Shown: in pieces, positions 19,401 to 26,333 of the stretch | Layout of the letters: each line of letters starts with the position of its first letter | Position numbering within the stretch: position 1 is the stretch's first letter | NCBI GenBank assembly: GCA_023394615.1 | Contig: JAEXAI010000021.1 | Location: forward strand, 41,480 to 105,479 | From: Actinomycetes bacterium | Lineage (GTDB): Bacteria; Actinomycetota; Coriobacteriia; Coriobacteriales; Eggerthellaceae | Direction: 5' to 3' | DNA: 64,000 nt | Translations under genes and position numbers: made by a program | Notes under the pieces: model-generated | Seen by the model: only the letters and a program-made list of their open reading frames with translations | What the model was told of the DNA's origin: nothing | The model's database searches: none

Positions 19401-19434
19401 AAGCCTGCTTCGAGCGAGCCAGTCGGATCGCTAG
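16432..19434 (+). CDS. dinG: DinG-type helicase with N-terminal 3'-5' exonuclease domain
   Basis: 1000-residue fusion of a DEDDh exonuclease and an XPD-like superfamily 2 helicase. Exonuclease motifs: VVVIDTETTG (about 41), LVAHNAQFD (about 122) and HRADADVEAL (about 182). Helicase motifs: Walker A AGTGVGKS (about 322), DEAH as VVDEAHGAE (about 505), and QAAGRLIRSS near the end. Four cysteines between motifs Ia and II (YPCMR, then CLRRKCPFFGTSC) are placed like the Fe-S ligands of the family. Start ATG 16432 follows GATAGGG; the frame is open 146 codons upstream but that part has no homology. The likely role is unwinding of DNA or R-loop structures. Confidence 0.92.
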   Translation: MSLDTLEKYIIETTPTRIKERYASLVSAAEGANYGVLDKVVVIDTETTGVSFNHDRLTQIAAARMNQGEVEERFATFVNPARHIPDEIAHLTGIHDKDVCDAPTAEEATRNLAEFVGDLPLVAHNAQFDKHFVTQTEAGASLAQNTWIDSLDLSRISLPRMKSHRLIDLVHAFDAPISTHRADADVEALCVVYRILLAAVSAMPKELIAAIADFADEEQWETSIVFRELRVPAAERFDLRRLRRQNVGAAAFKARIDADDLAADPERGLKFATEQQIDEAFSADGIVGRIYDDYEARSEQVAMAEQVNAAFAASVNLAVEAGTGVGKSMAYLLPAVMTARENNITVGVATKTNALSDQLINKELPLLSEASGGISYASLKGFSHYPCMRLTERLLNAGPKMKAMGDKEVSQAPALAGLLSFIEQSDYDDIDGLKIDYRAMPRYEFTTNSHDCLRRKCPFFGTSCFVHGARQRAEAADIVVTNQTMLFCDVAAEGGLLPPIRYWVVDEAHGAEAEARRAFSCQIDADELIRLSAKVSSPEPGRNVFLRAERQMAGRVKDVTDEMRQSVTNDDLVEQQNLGNSEGDTLLFALSAKARRAGGVFAQAAQEFTSNIHGLLYFEPTGGSKGYDRIDLWINDDIRAGDTFKQLVTLGHVLYDAAEKLIKASQEMVGFLENLEGAGAVQRDIASTALACKDLLAACELILFEGPQTFAYSAHLSKKNNGGELLSAQMLNVGDQMNETLYARTHSVVFTSATMTIADSFDTFNRSMGLGVGENSEVRTSQLESSYDFDSNMVVYVVSDMPEPNNQSYLDELNKLLIGVHRAQSGSTLTLFTNRREMEKSYSVVQTALKTDDLRVVCQKWGVSVKGLRDDFLTDEHLSLFALKSFWEGFDAPGATLKTVVIPKLPFSKPTDPLSCERSQTDPQAWSHFVLPSAVLETKQAAGRLIRSSHDSGSLVLADRRLVSKGYGKVFLRSLPSKNVKIMTAHEVVESLLRASQSDR

Positions 19435-19442
19435 GAGTGGCG

Positions 19443-20537
19443 TTGAGCGACAAGCGCATGCACGTGCTTCACGTGAAACGCCACACCGAGGGCACGTCAA
19501 ATGAGCTTTCGCTCAGCGTGCTGGAGGCAAAGAAGAACGCCGCCGATGCAGCTACAGGCACCACCGTGCAGTCGGCCTTTGATGCCGATGTGGAAATAAA
19601 GCGCCGCAAGCATAAGCGCAAAACCCTTCGAGTGGTGAATGTCATCGTCTCTGTCGTATTGGTCGTGGCGGCAATTGGGTTTGGTGGGTCGTATTGGTAC
19701 AAGCAGAGTATTGCCACGAAAAGCGTCGACGCAACACTAGACGAGGCCTTAGGACTGATAGAGCGCTCTGATGACGTCGTTGTGTCGATGGACGAGGTGC
19801 TCAACGCCAGCGTGGATGATGCCGCGCTGGATACCATGAAGGATCTGATAGAGAAGTCTCCTTTGGCTGAATCGTATTTGGACCGCGCGATGAACAAAGT
19901 GCAGGAGGCCGAGTCTGTGAACTCGTCAGATGCCCTTGGCGAAAAAAAGCAACGCATTATCGACGACATCAACGCACGCGGCGATTTGATAGAGAAGGGC
20001 AAGACCCTTATGAACGCGGATGTTTCAGCGAAACGTGCTCTGAATGCGCTCGAGCAAGCACACGAATATGTGCTCATAGGCGATTCCCTAGCAGTTGATG
20101 CCGCGAAGTTGGTGGCGAATACGACCGAAGAGAACGTGAGTGCATCGGTATCGAAAAGCAATCAGGCCATTGAGCAATTCCAAGCCGCGCGAAAGCTGCT
20201 CAACGATGCGAAGAGTTATTCACCCAATGCCGATTTGCAGCTTTATTACGATTACTTGAATGCACGCATACAGGCTCAGCAATATGCTTTGGAAAGCGAT
20301 GATGCAATCACGAGGCAAAATCGAGCCGAAGCGGAGTCGAACAACAATTTGGCAAATGAAACAGAAAAGGAAGCTGCTGCTTTGGCCCAGGGTTTTCCCG
20401 ATGTGTTTTCACAGCCTGTGCTAGACGCTTATGAAAAAGATACGGAGCAGGACCGCTCGGCCTACGATGACGCCCGCTCCCGCGCTGCCTTGGCAGATGC
20501 ATACTTGCGGGATTATTTGGGCGCGTCTCACAAATAG
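19443..20537 (+). CDS. Single-pass membrane protein, unknown
   Basis: About 364 residues. I chose TTG 19443 because AGGAG lies five bases upstream; a GTG at 19437 is also in frame. A cytoplasmic N-terminus of about 60 residues with a Lys/Arg-rich stretch is followed by one hydrophobic segment (VVNVIVSVVLVVAAIGFGGS, about 66-86), then about 280 residues rich in Ala, Asp, Glu and Ser, predicted mostly helical or coiled coil and outside the membrane. No family recognised. It lies three bases or so after dinG and ahead of the M28-like gene. Its first codons carry a parS-like sequence. Confidence 0.75.
   Translation: MSDKRMHVLHVKRHTEGTSNELSLSVLEAKKNAADAATGTTVQSAFDADVEIKRRKHKRKTLRVVNVIVSVVLVVAAIGFGGSYWYKQSIATKSVDATLDEALGLIERSDDVVVSMDEVLNASVDDAALDTMKDLIEKSPLAESYLDRAMNKVQEAESVNSSDALGEKKQRIIDDINARGDLIEKGKTLMNADVSAKRALNALEQAHEYVLIGDSLAVDAAKLVANTTEENVSASVSKSNQAIEQFQAARKLLNDAKSYSPNADLQLYYDYLNARIQAQQYALESDDAITRQNRAEAESNNNLANETEKEAAALAQGFPDVFSQPVLDAYEKDTEQDRSAYDDARSRAALADAYLRDYLGASHK
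19465..19480. promoter_or_regulatory. parS-like site inside a coding region
   Basis: TGCTTCACGTGAAACG matches the parS consensus at 14 of 16 positions, including the central TTCACGTGAAAC core. It encodes part of HVLHVKRH in the gene starting at 19443. About 8.4 kb from the main parS cluster, a normal spacing for secondary origin-proximal parS sites. Confidence 0.55.
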
Positions 20538-20599
20538 CGTATACTACCTATTAAATGTGCCCATGTGGGCTTATAGGAAAATGAGCGAAAGGCGTATCC

Positions 20600-23500
20600 A
20601 TGCCGGAAATTCTGGACGATATCGCATACATGTCGCAAGAAGTGGGTCCCCGTCCAGCGGGAACAGAAGAAGAGCAACAAACGGCGCTCTACATTGCTGA
20701 GCAGTTGCAGAAGCGCGCTGGTTTCACGACTGATATCGAAGATTTTGCGTGCAATGCGCAACACGATATCGTCGGAGTTGTCTGTTTTGGTTTGGCTGCT
20801 TTGCTGAGCATAGGCGCGCTGATAAGCAGCGTCTTGGTTATTCCCGCATTCTTGGTGACGCTTGCCTGTGCGATTCTCTACATTTTAGAGTTGGTGGGCA
20901 AGCCCGTTTTGTCTCGAGCTTTCCAAAAAGGCGTTAGCCAAAACGTCATAGCGAAGTACTCTCCTTCGCAAGGAACGGGCAAATCACCCCGTAGCCGTAA
21001 AATCGTGCTGGTGTCGCACTATGATAGCGGCAAAGTGCGTGCAGAATTGAACGGTGGGATGTTTGCGGCATACCCGATGCTGCAGAAAGCATGCATCGTC
21101 GCGCTTGCGGTGATACCTTTGCTGTGGCTTGTTCGCATGGCGATTCTGCTGAACTCAACGGGCACCGCAGCCATCGCGTTGAAAGTAATCACGGTCATTG
21201 CCGTCATTCTCGTTTTGCTTCCCGTCGTGCTCTTTTTTCTTCATCGTAGCGCGGATTACAATGAAGGAGCGGTTAGCAATGCTTCGGGCGTCGCCGTGCT
21301 TTTGGAGACCGCTCGTCGCGTGGCCGCCGGGCGCATGAGCGAAGAGGAACTTGCGCAACGCGCGGGCGCAACGGTACACGGAGAAGATGCCGCGCGTGCC
21401 GAAGGACTCATTCCTGAAGGCGTTCCAATTGATTATCAAGCTACATCTATGGATGCGTTTGAGGCAGAAAGCGAAGGCGAAAAGCTTGCGTCTGCGAAAG
21501 CGGCCGTGGCTGCGCTTACCGGCCAGGCAGTGAAGGAATACGCTCCTGCGCCGGCGGATATTTCAAAGAAGCTCGTACAAGTGAAAGAACCCTTTTCCCA
21601 AAAGCCCGATCAGCAGATGCAAGCGGCTCAACGGGAGGAAACGATGCAGGCCTTTACCGGGGCTGTCGAACATCCGGGCGCGCCCCAAAATGTCACGCCT
21701 GTTGTATCGCAGGAGCCAGCTGCTGCTGAAGGGCAGGGTGCTGCTGGTGACCGAGCGGGCGCTCTGACCGGCCGCGCTTTTGCTGCGCCTGCTGAAAGCG
21801 GCGAGTCCACTGTTCCCGACTGGTTCAAGTCGGCACAGGAAAAGGCGAACAAACCGTCTTTCAAGCCTGGCAAACCTGCGAAACGCTCGCGTTATGCAGA
21901 TGCCTTGGATGCGGCTGTCGCTGCAAGTTCGGTTCATTTCGAAGAGGCAAACAAGGCAATAGACAAAGAGACCGAAGAGCACATGCGCAATTTCGGTGGC
22001 GGCATCGAAGAGGTGCAGGCTCCAGCAGCTGAGCGTCCTTCTGCTGCAGCACCCTTAAACAATAAAGAGCCAATCAAGGCCATGGCACCCTCGCAAACCC
22101 CGAGCGCTCGGCCGGTCGAGCAACCTCCGGTTGCCAACGCGCAGCAACCTGCACAAGCGTCAGCTGCTGATGTGCAGCAGATCCGGGCACAGCAACCGAC
22201 CCAGCTGCCCATGTCACAGTCTGCACCCCAGCAATTCGCACAGGTTCCAGTGCCGCAGCAGCCCGCTGTACCTCAGGCCGCAGCACCGCAACAGCCCGCA
22301 GCGCCTCAGGTCCCAGTGCCGCAACAGCCCGCCGCAGCGCCTCAGGCCTCAGTACCGCAACAGGCTGCAACGCCGCAGGCATCTTATGCGCAACAGCCCG
22401 TCCAGCCTGCACCCACAGTCGATGTCGGAGCGACTACAGCAATGCCGCCTATCGACGTGAGCGCGTACAGGAGCAAGCAGCTTGATTCTCGCGAGGCAGC
22501 AGCGAAGGCGCTGCAAGACAGGCCGTCCAAAAGAATTGAACCCGCGCAGCGAATCAGCAGTGATCGTGTCGTCTTTGACGAGACGAACAACCCAGAAGTG
22601 CAGAGTGCCGAGACCTATGATTTCTCTCAAATATCAGCACCGTCTCCTTCTGCGCCGTCACTGAGGGAAGAAGCGGGTTGGGTGCAGCGCCCAACTGTTT
22701 CAGCGCACATGACGCAGCCCGCGCCTATGCAGCCCGCGTCTATAGAAGCGCCGAGTGTATCACCTCAGCCTTCACAGGTACCCCAGTCTGCTCCAGCGGA
22801 GCAACCAGTGTCCACTGCGCACCCCCATGGCAAGCGCAATATTTCGCTTCCGGATCTAAAAGAAAAAACTCCGCCGCTTATTTCAGAAGCAACGAAGCAG
22901 CGTGCCCCCTTGGCCGAGGCTGAGACGATTGGCGGCAAGGCAGCAGCTAAATCGCTGCTTTCCGCGCAGATTCCGCGCATCGATGCAAACGGTTCAGCGG
23001 AAGCCGCTCCTTCAGTACCTGAAATGAGCGACAATAAACGTGCAGCATTGAGGAGCACGCTGCCCTCAATGAGTGGAACCATTACAGCAGAGCCGGAAAC
23101 CCGCAACGAGAACAGTGCTGTGAGCCTGACCGGATCGTTTGCGGCCATCGGTGCGAGCAGCAATGCTTTTTCCCCTGTGGGCGATGAGCTTCTGGCTGAT
23201 GTGGCACCGGATGACGTGTATGTTGACGATGCGGACGATTCATCCTACGACACGAATGTGACTGAAACAGGCGCTTTCGCGGGTCCGGGCTATATGGAAA
23301 TGCCCGAAACGAAGCACGGTCTTTTCGGCAGATTCCATAAGCATAAAAAAGGAAAGCAGCGTCAGGAAGAGCAAAGCGCATCCGATTGGCTGCAAGTAGG
23401 CGATGACTTCAACCCGACCGATGTGGGTGCAGCCCGGGGTGGATGGGATAGTTTCCAAAACGACAGCGATTATGAACAGGGCAATAATGATTATGTCGAC

Positions 23501-24457
23501 GATGGTTATGTCGACGATGATAATTATGATGACGGCTTCATAGACGATCAATATCTTGAAGACGACTACTCCGATGCTGATAGTCCAGATGCCACTGTGC
23601 AATTGCCTCGCAAAGGCGACCGCTGGAATGGTGGGGCGTTCTCGAAGCTGCGCTCGAAAGTGGCGAAAAACGAAGATTACGAAAATGGCTACGATGATTA
23701 CGCCGAAGACTCCTACGATGAAGAGGGGCCGAGGGGCGAGACGCAACCGCAGAGATTATCTGGTCGCGCTCAGGCAGGCGTCCGTCAGGTTGTCGACGCA
23801 TCTGAACCTCCTTATATAAGCGGGCAGCCAGGCGCAGCTTTCGGAAACGTTGCACCAGCCGAGGGCAATCTCGCTAGTGCCCCTGTCGCGAACGCCGCGG
23901 CGCCGATGGGCGCACCTGCGTCTGATGGTGCTCCGCAGCAACAAGCTGGCGTAGCCCAAAGTGACCAGCAGCAGCTGAACAAGGAACTGAAAGCCGTTTA
24001 TGGTTTCCGCAACCCCGATATCGATGTGGAAGTATGGTTCGTTGCTTTGGGCTCCGAGCTTTCGGGCAATGCTGGATCGCAGGCGTTTCTGCGGGAGCAT
24101 GCAGCAGAACTTCGCGGATCCGTGATTATTAATCTCGAATCTTTGGGAGCAGGAGATTTATGCTCCGTGGAAAAGGAAGGCATACTGCAGCAGAAGTCGC
24201 CTTCATCGCGCATGAAGCGCTACCTCAAGAAAGCCAGCAAGATAAGCGGCGTGAGTACCTCATCTACGCAGATTTCGTGGCGCGAGAGCATCACGTCGCT
24301 GGCGATGAAAGCCGGACTACAGGGTATCAGCCTTGTCGGTATGGATGGTGGCAAGCCCGCGATGATGGGACAGGCTGACGATGTGCTGGAAAACGTCGAC
24401 CAGCAGACTTTGATGGCGAATGCAGATTTCGTCATGGGTTTGATAAAGAACGATTAA
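20600..24457 (+). CDS. M28-peptidase-like membrane protein with giant low-complexity insert
   Basis: 1285 residues. The N-terminal 240 resemble the first half of an M28 zinc aminopeptidase (DDIAYMSQEVGPRPAGTEEEQQ; SHYDSGK with the His-x-Asp pair at about 140; DYNEGAVSNASGVAVLLE at about 219), but with two pairs of membrane helices inserted (about 55-97 and 165-217). Some 900 residues of disordered sequence follow: Ala/Pro/Gln repeats (about 510-620) and an Asp/Tyr-rich stretch (about 955-1000). The fold resumes at about 1140 (VWFVALGSELSG, INLESLGAGD, GQADDVLENVD). The second Glu of the usual GEE motif is Leu, and the terminal metal-ligand His is not evident, so hydrolase activity is doubtful. 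Confidence 0.8.
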   Translation: MPEILDDIAYMSQEVGPRPAGTEEEQQTALYIAEQLQKRAGFTTDIEDFACNAQHDIVGVVCFGLAALLSIGALISSVLVIPAFLVTLACAILYILELVGKPVLSRAFQKGVSQNVIAKYSPSQGTGKSPRSRKIVLVSHYDSGKVRAELNGGMFAAYPMLQKACIVALAVIPLLWLVRMAILLNSTGTAAIALKVITVIAVILVLLPVVLFFLHRSADYNEGAVSNASGVAVLLETARRVAAGRMSEEELAQRAGATVHGEDAARAEGLIPEGVPIDYQATSMDAFEAESEGEKLASAKAAVAALTGQAVKEYAPAPADISKKLVQVKEPFSQKPDQQMQAAQREETMQAFTGAVEHPGAPQNVTPVVSQEPAAAEGQGAAGDRAGALTGRAFAAPAESGESTVPDWFKSAQEKANKPSFKPGKPAKRSRYADALDAAVAASSVHFEEANKAIDKETEEHMRNFGGGIEEVQAPAAERPSAAAPLNNKEPIKAMAPSQTPSARPVEQPPVANAQQPAQASAADVQQIRAQQPTQLPMSQSAPQQFAQVPVPQQPAVPQAAAPQQPAAPQVPVPQQPAAAPQASVPQQAATPQASYAQQPVQPAPTVDVGATTAMPPIDVSAYRSKQLDSREAAAKALQDRPSKRIEPAQRISSDRVVFDETNNPEVQSAETYDFSQISAPSPSAPSLREEAGWVQRPTVSAHMTQPAPMQPASIEAPSVSPQPSQVPQSAPAEQPVSTAHPHGKRNISLPDLKEKTPPLISEATKQRAPLAEAETIGGKAAAKSLLSAQIPRIDANGSAEAAPSVPEMSDNKRAALRSTLPSMSGTITAEPETRNENSAVSLTGSFAAIGASSNAFSPVGDELLADVAPDDVYVDDADDSSYDTNVTETGAFAGPGYMEMPETKHGLFGRFHKHKKGKQRQEEQSASDWLQVGDDFNPTDVGAARGGWDSFQNDSDYEQGNNDYVDDGYVDDDNYDDGFIDDQYLEDDYSDADSPDATVQLPRKGDRWNGGAFSKLRSKVAKNEDYENGYDDYAEDSYDEEGPRGETQPQRLSGRAQAGVRQVVDASEPPYISGQPGAAFGNVAPAEGNLASAPVANAAAPMGAPASDGAPQQQAGVAQSDQQQLNKELKAVYGFRNPDIDVEVWFVALGSELSGNAGSQAFLREHAAELRGSVIINLESLGAGDLCSVEKEGILQQKSPSSRMKRYLKKASKISGVSTSSTQISWRESITSLAMKAGLQGISLVGMDGGKPAMMGQADDVLENVDQQTLMANADFVMGLIKND

Positions 24458-24651
24458 TCGCAGTCGAGTTGTAATAGAAGTAAGCCAATGCGCCCATTAC
24501 CGAGACCAAATGTCGTTGTCGTTTGTTTGTTCTGCACAGATACGAGGACACGGGAGAGGTCATGTATAATACATCGCTGTGAAGGGCGCTTATGAAGCGC
24601 TGTAGTTTGTGGACCGAACGGTCTTTATTCAGGAAAGAATTGAGGTAACTC

Positions 24652-24801
24652 ATGGCAATCGAAGCGTATTGCGTAAAGTGCAAGGCGAAGAAGATCATGA
24701 AAGATCCCGTCGAGAGCACTACGAAAAACGGTAAGCCCATCGTCAAGGGCAAGTGCCCCGACTGCGGAACCACCATCTGCCGCATCGGATCCATCAAATA
24801 A
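24652..24801 (+). CDS. DUF5679 zinc-ribbon protein
   Basis: 49-residue protein with CVKCK and CPDCG knuckles (Cys 7, 10, 35, 38) plus a further Cys at 43, matching the small DUF5679 zinc-ribbon family that is widespread in actinobacteria and Chloroflexi. Function unknown. It begins MAIEAYCVKCKAKK; GAGG lies eight bases before the ATG. A TATAAT at 24565-24570 may be its promoter -10 element. Followed by a strong hairpin. Confidence 0.85.
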   Translation: MAIEAYCVKCKAKKIMKDPVESTTKNGKPIVKGKCPDCGTTICRIGSIK

Positions 24802-24826
24802 ACTAAACCGAAATATCGGTTTGAAT

Positions 24827-24854
24827 CGAAGGGCAGCCATTTGGCTGCCCTTCG
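24827..24854 (+). terminator. Hairpin terminator after the DUF5679 gene
   Basis: Twelve-base-pair perfect stem (CGAAGGGCAGCC / GGCTGCCCTTCG) with an ATTT loop, 25 bases after the stop. The 3' tail CAATTG is weakly U-rich. Confidence 0.75.
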
Positions 24855-25133
24855 CAATTGTAGGCAGGGGATGCTCGGTAGAAACACCTTCTGCATGCAT
24901 GGCCGTTCGCTTGAGACGCTCAGACGCTCGTTTGCACGGCTTTTCTTTATTCACGGGGTCAATGTCGTCACCGATAAAGACACAGCGTCAACGCTGTGAC
25001 CTGTGACGTTGACGTATATACGTAAATGTTCATTTACTTGCGTTCACGAGGATGTCATACTTTATGTCATATTAATTCAATACTGAAACAAAAACATTAC
25101 AGTATTGTAATAGGGAGGGCGACAGGAGGGGAC
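24855..25133. promoter_or_regulatory. Leader region of the reductase operon with several palindromes
   Basis: No gene seen. It holds a run of dyads: CACAGCGT-N2-ACGCTGTG (24981-24998), GTCAACG...CGTTGAC (24987-25013), the perfect 12-mer ACGTATATACGT (25012-25023), TAAATG-N2-CATTTA (25023-25036) and ATTACA-N4-TGTAAT (25096-25111). These are candidate operators for the downstream reductase genes; the cognate regulator is unknown, perhaps the MarR-type gene at 28998-29930. Confidence 0.45.
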
Positions 25134-25757
25134 ATGGATGAAGAATCGAAGGATGCTTCGCTAGCTGGCACAGAATCCGTTCCGGAAGGTGGGAGAGCAT
25201 CGGTTGTGGAACCAAAAGCGAAGAAACGCAAAAAATGGCCGATGGTCGTAGGCGTTATCGCAGCAGTAGTGGTTGTAGCAGGTATTGGATTTTGGACCTG
25301 GCATGAACAGCCGAGTTTCTGCAACGCGGTGTGCCACAGTCCAATGGACAACTACGTGAACAACTACTATCACGACGGCACCACGTTGGCAAACATGCAT
25401 GAAAAGGCAAACACAACCTGCCTTGACTGCCATGAGGCAAATATCAACGAGCAGGTAACCGAAGCCCAGCATTGGATTGCCGGGGACTTCGAGGTGGATG
25501 CTGAGGGGAACTTGGCAACGGTAGGGGTTTCTGCCAGCAAACAGTTCTGTGCGAAATCCGGATGCCACGACATGACAGAAGTGATTGCATCCACGCAGAA
25601 CTGGGGCGGTGTGGAAGGCGTGAACCCGCACGACAACCATCAGATCGACATCTATTGCAGTGATTGCCATTCGGTGCATGGTGAGTCGAACATGTATTGC
25701 AATTCATGCCACGATTGGGAAGTGCCCGCGGGCTGGACCTCCCCAAATAACCAATAG
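25134..25757 (+). CDS. Membrane-anchored multiheme c-type cytochrome (NapC/NrfH-like)
   Basis: 207 residues. A Lys/Arg-rich cytoplasmic start is followed by one membrane helix (about 37-56), then an exported domain with five heme-attachment motifs. Three are canonical CxxCH (Cys96, Cys175, Cys189), one is CX3CH (CNAVCH at 63-68) and one CX4CH (CAKSGCH at 139-145). Such proteins take electrons from menaquinol and pass them to extracytoplasmic reductases. ATG 25134 is preceded by AGGAGGGG, clearly better than upstream starts in the same frame. First gene of an apparent operon with the FMN and FAD proteins that follow. Confidence 0.9.
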   Translation: MDEESKDASLAGTESVPEGGRASVVEPKAKKRKKWPMVVGVIAAVVVVAGIGFWTWHEQPSFCNAVCHSPMDNYVNNYYHDGTTLANMHEKANTTCLDCHEANINEQVTEAQHWIAGDFEVDAEGNLATVGVSASKQFCAKSGCHDMTEVIASTQNWGGVEGVNPHDNHQIDIYCSDCHSVHGESNMYCNSCHDWEVPAGWTSPNNQ

Positions 25758-25858
25758 AAATGATAACAGGTGAAAAGGGAACCAAAGCAGTGAATGAGAG
25801 CGGGGATCCTGAAACGGGAAGCCGGAACAGGGACTTTGCCTGAAGAGGAAGGGCAACG

Positions 25859-26320
25859 ATGAACAACAAAGCAAAAGCGGTTGCATGCGCTTCGACCGTG
25901 TTGGTGCTGGGGCTGTCAGGATGCGGTGTGACGGTAGAGGGTTCCGGCAATGGTGAGGCGGCCAGTGCTGAGCAGTTGGCTATGAGACTCGACGATCCGT
26001 GGGACCAGCAGATAGTACAGACAAAGCAGGTAGCCGAAGGAAACTTCAAAGACGGCGTGTACACAGGTGCTGGTATTGGAATGGACGGAAAGATTACAGC
26101 GACTCTGCTGATTCAGGGCAATCACATCACCTGTGTGGAGATGACACAAGATGGCGAAACCCAGAGCGTCGGCGGGTACGAAGCAATCAGAAGCGGTAAG
26201 TATGCTCAGATGATAAACGCGGCGCAAGGGTCGGATATCGATACGATATCCGGAGCAACAATCACGACCAAAGGCGTGCGGGACGCGGTGGACAACGCGC
26301 TTTCGCAGGCGCGCGCATAA
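25859..26320 (+). CDS. FMN-binding lipoprotein
   Basis: 153-residue electron carrier with a lipoprotein signal (lipobox LSGC, Cys22) and a C-terminal FMN-binding domain. The flavinylation motif D-T-I-S-G-A-T (128-134) fits the ApbE target pattern Dxx(s/t)gAT, so FMN is probably attached covalently to Thr134. No apbE gene is in the window. It lies between the cytochrome and the FAD enzyme, so electron flow menaquinol to hemes to FMN to FAD is a reasonable inference. Ribosome site GAGGAAGGG upstream. Confidence 0.88.
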   Translation: MNNKAKAVACASTVLVLGLSGCGVTVEGSGNGEAASAEQLAMRLDDPWDQQIVQTKQVAEGNFKDGVYTGAGIGMDGKITATLLIQGNHITCVEMTQDGETQSVGGYEAIRSGKYAQMINAAQGSDIDTISGATITTKGVRDAVDNALSQARA

Positions 26321-26333
26321 GGGGGAGACAACA

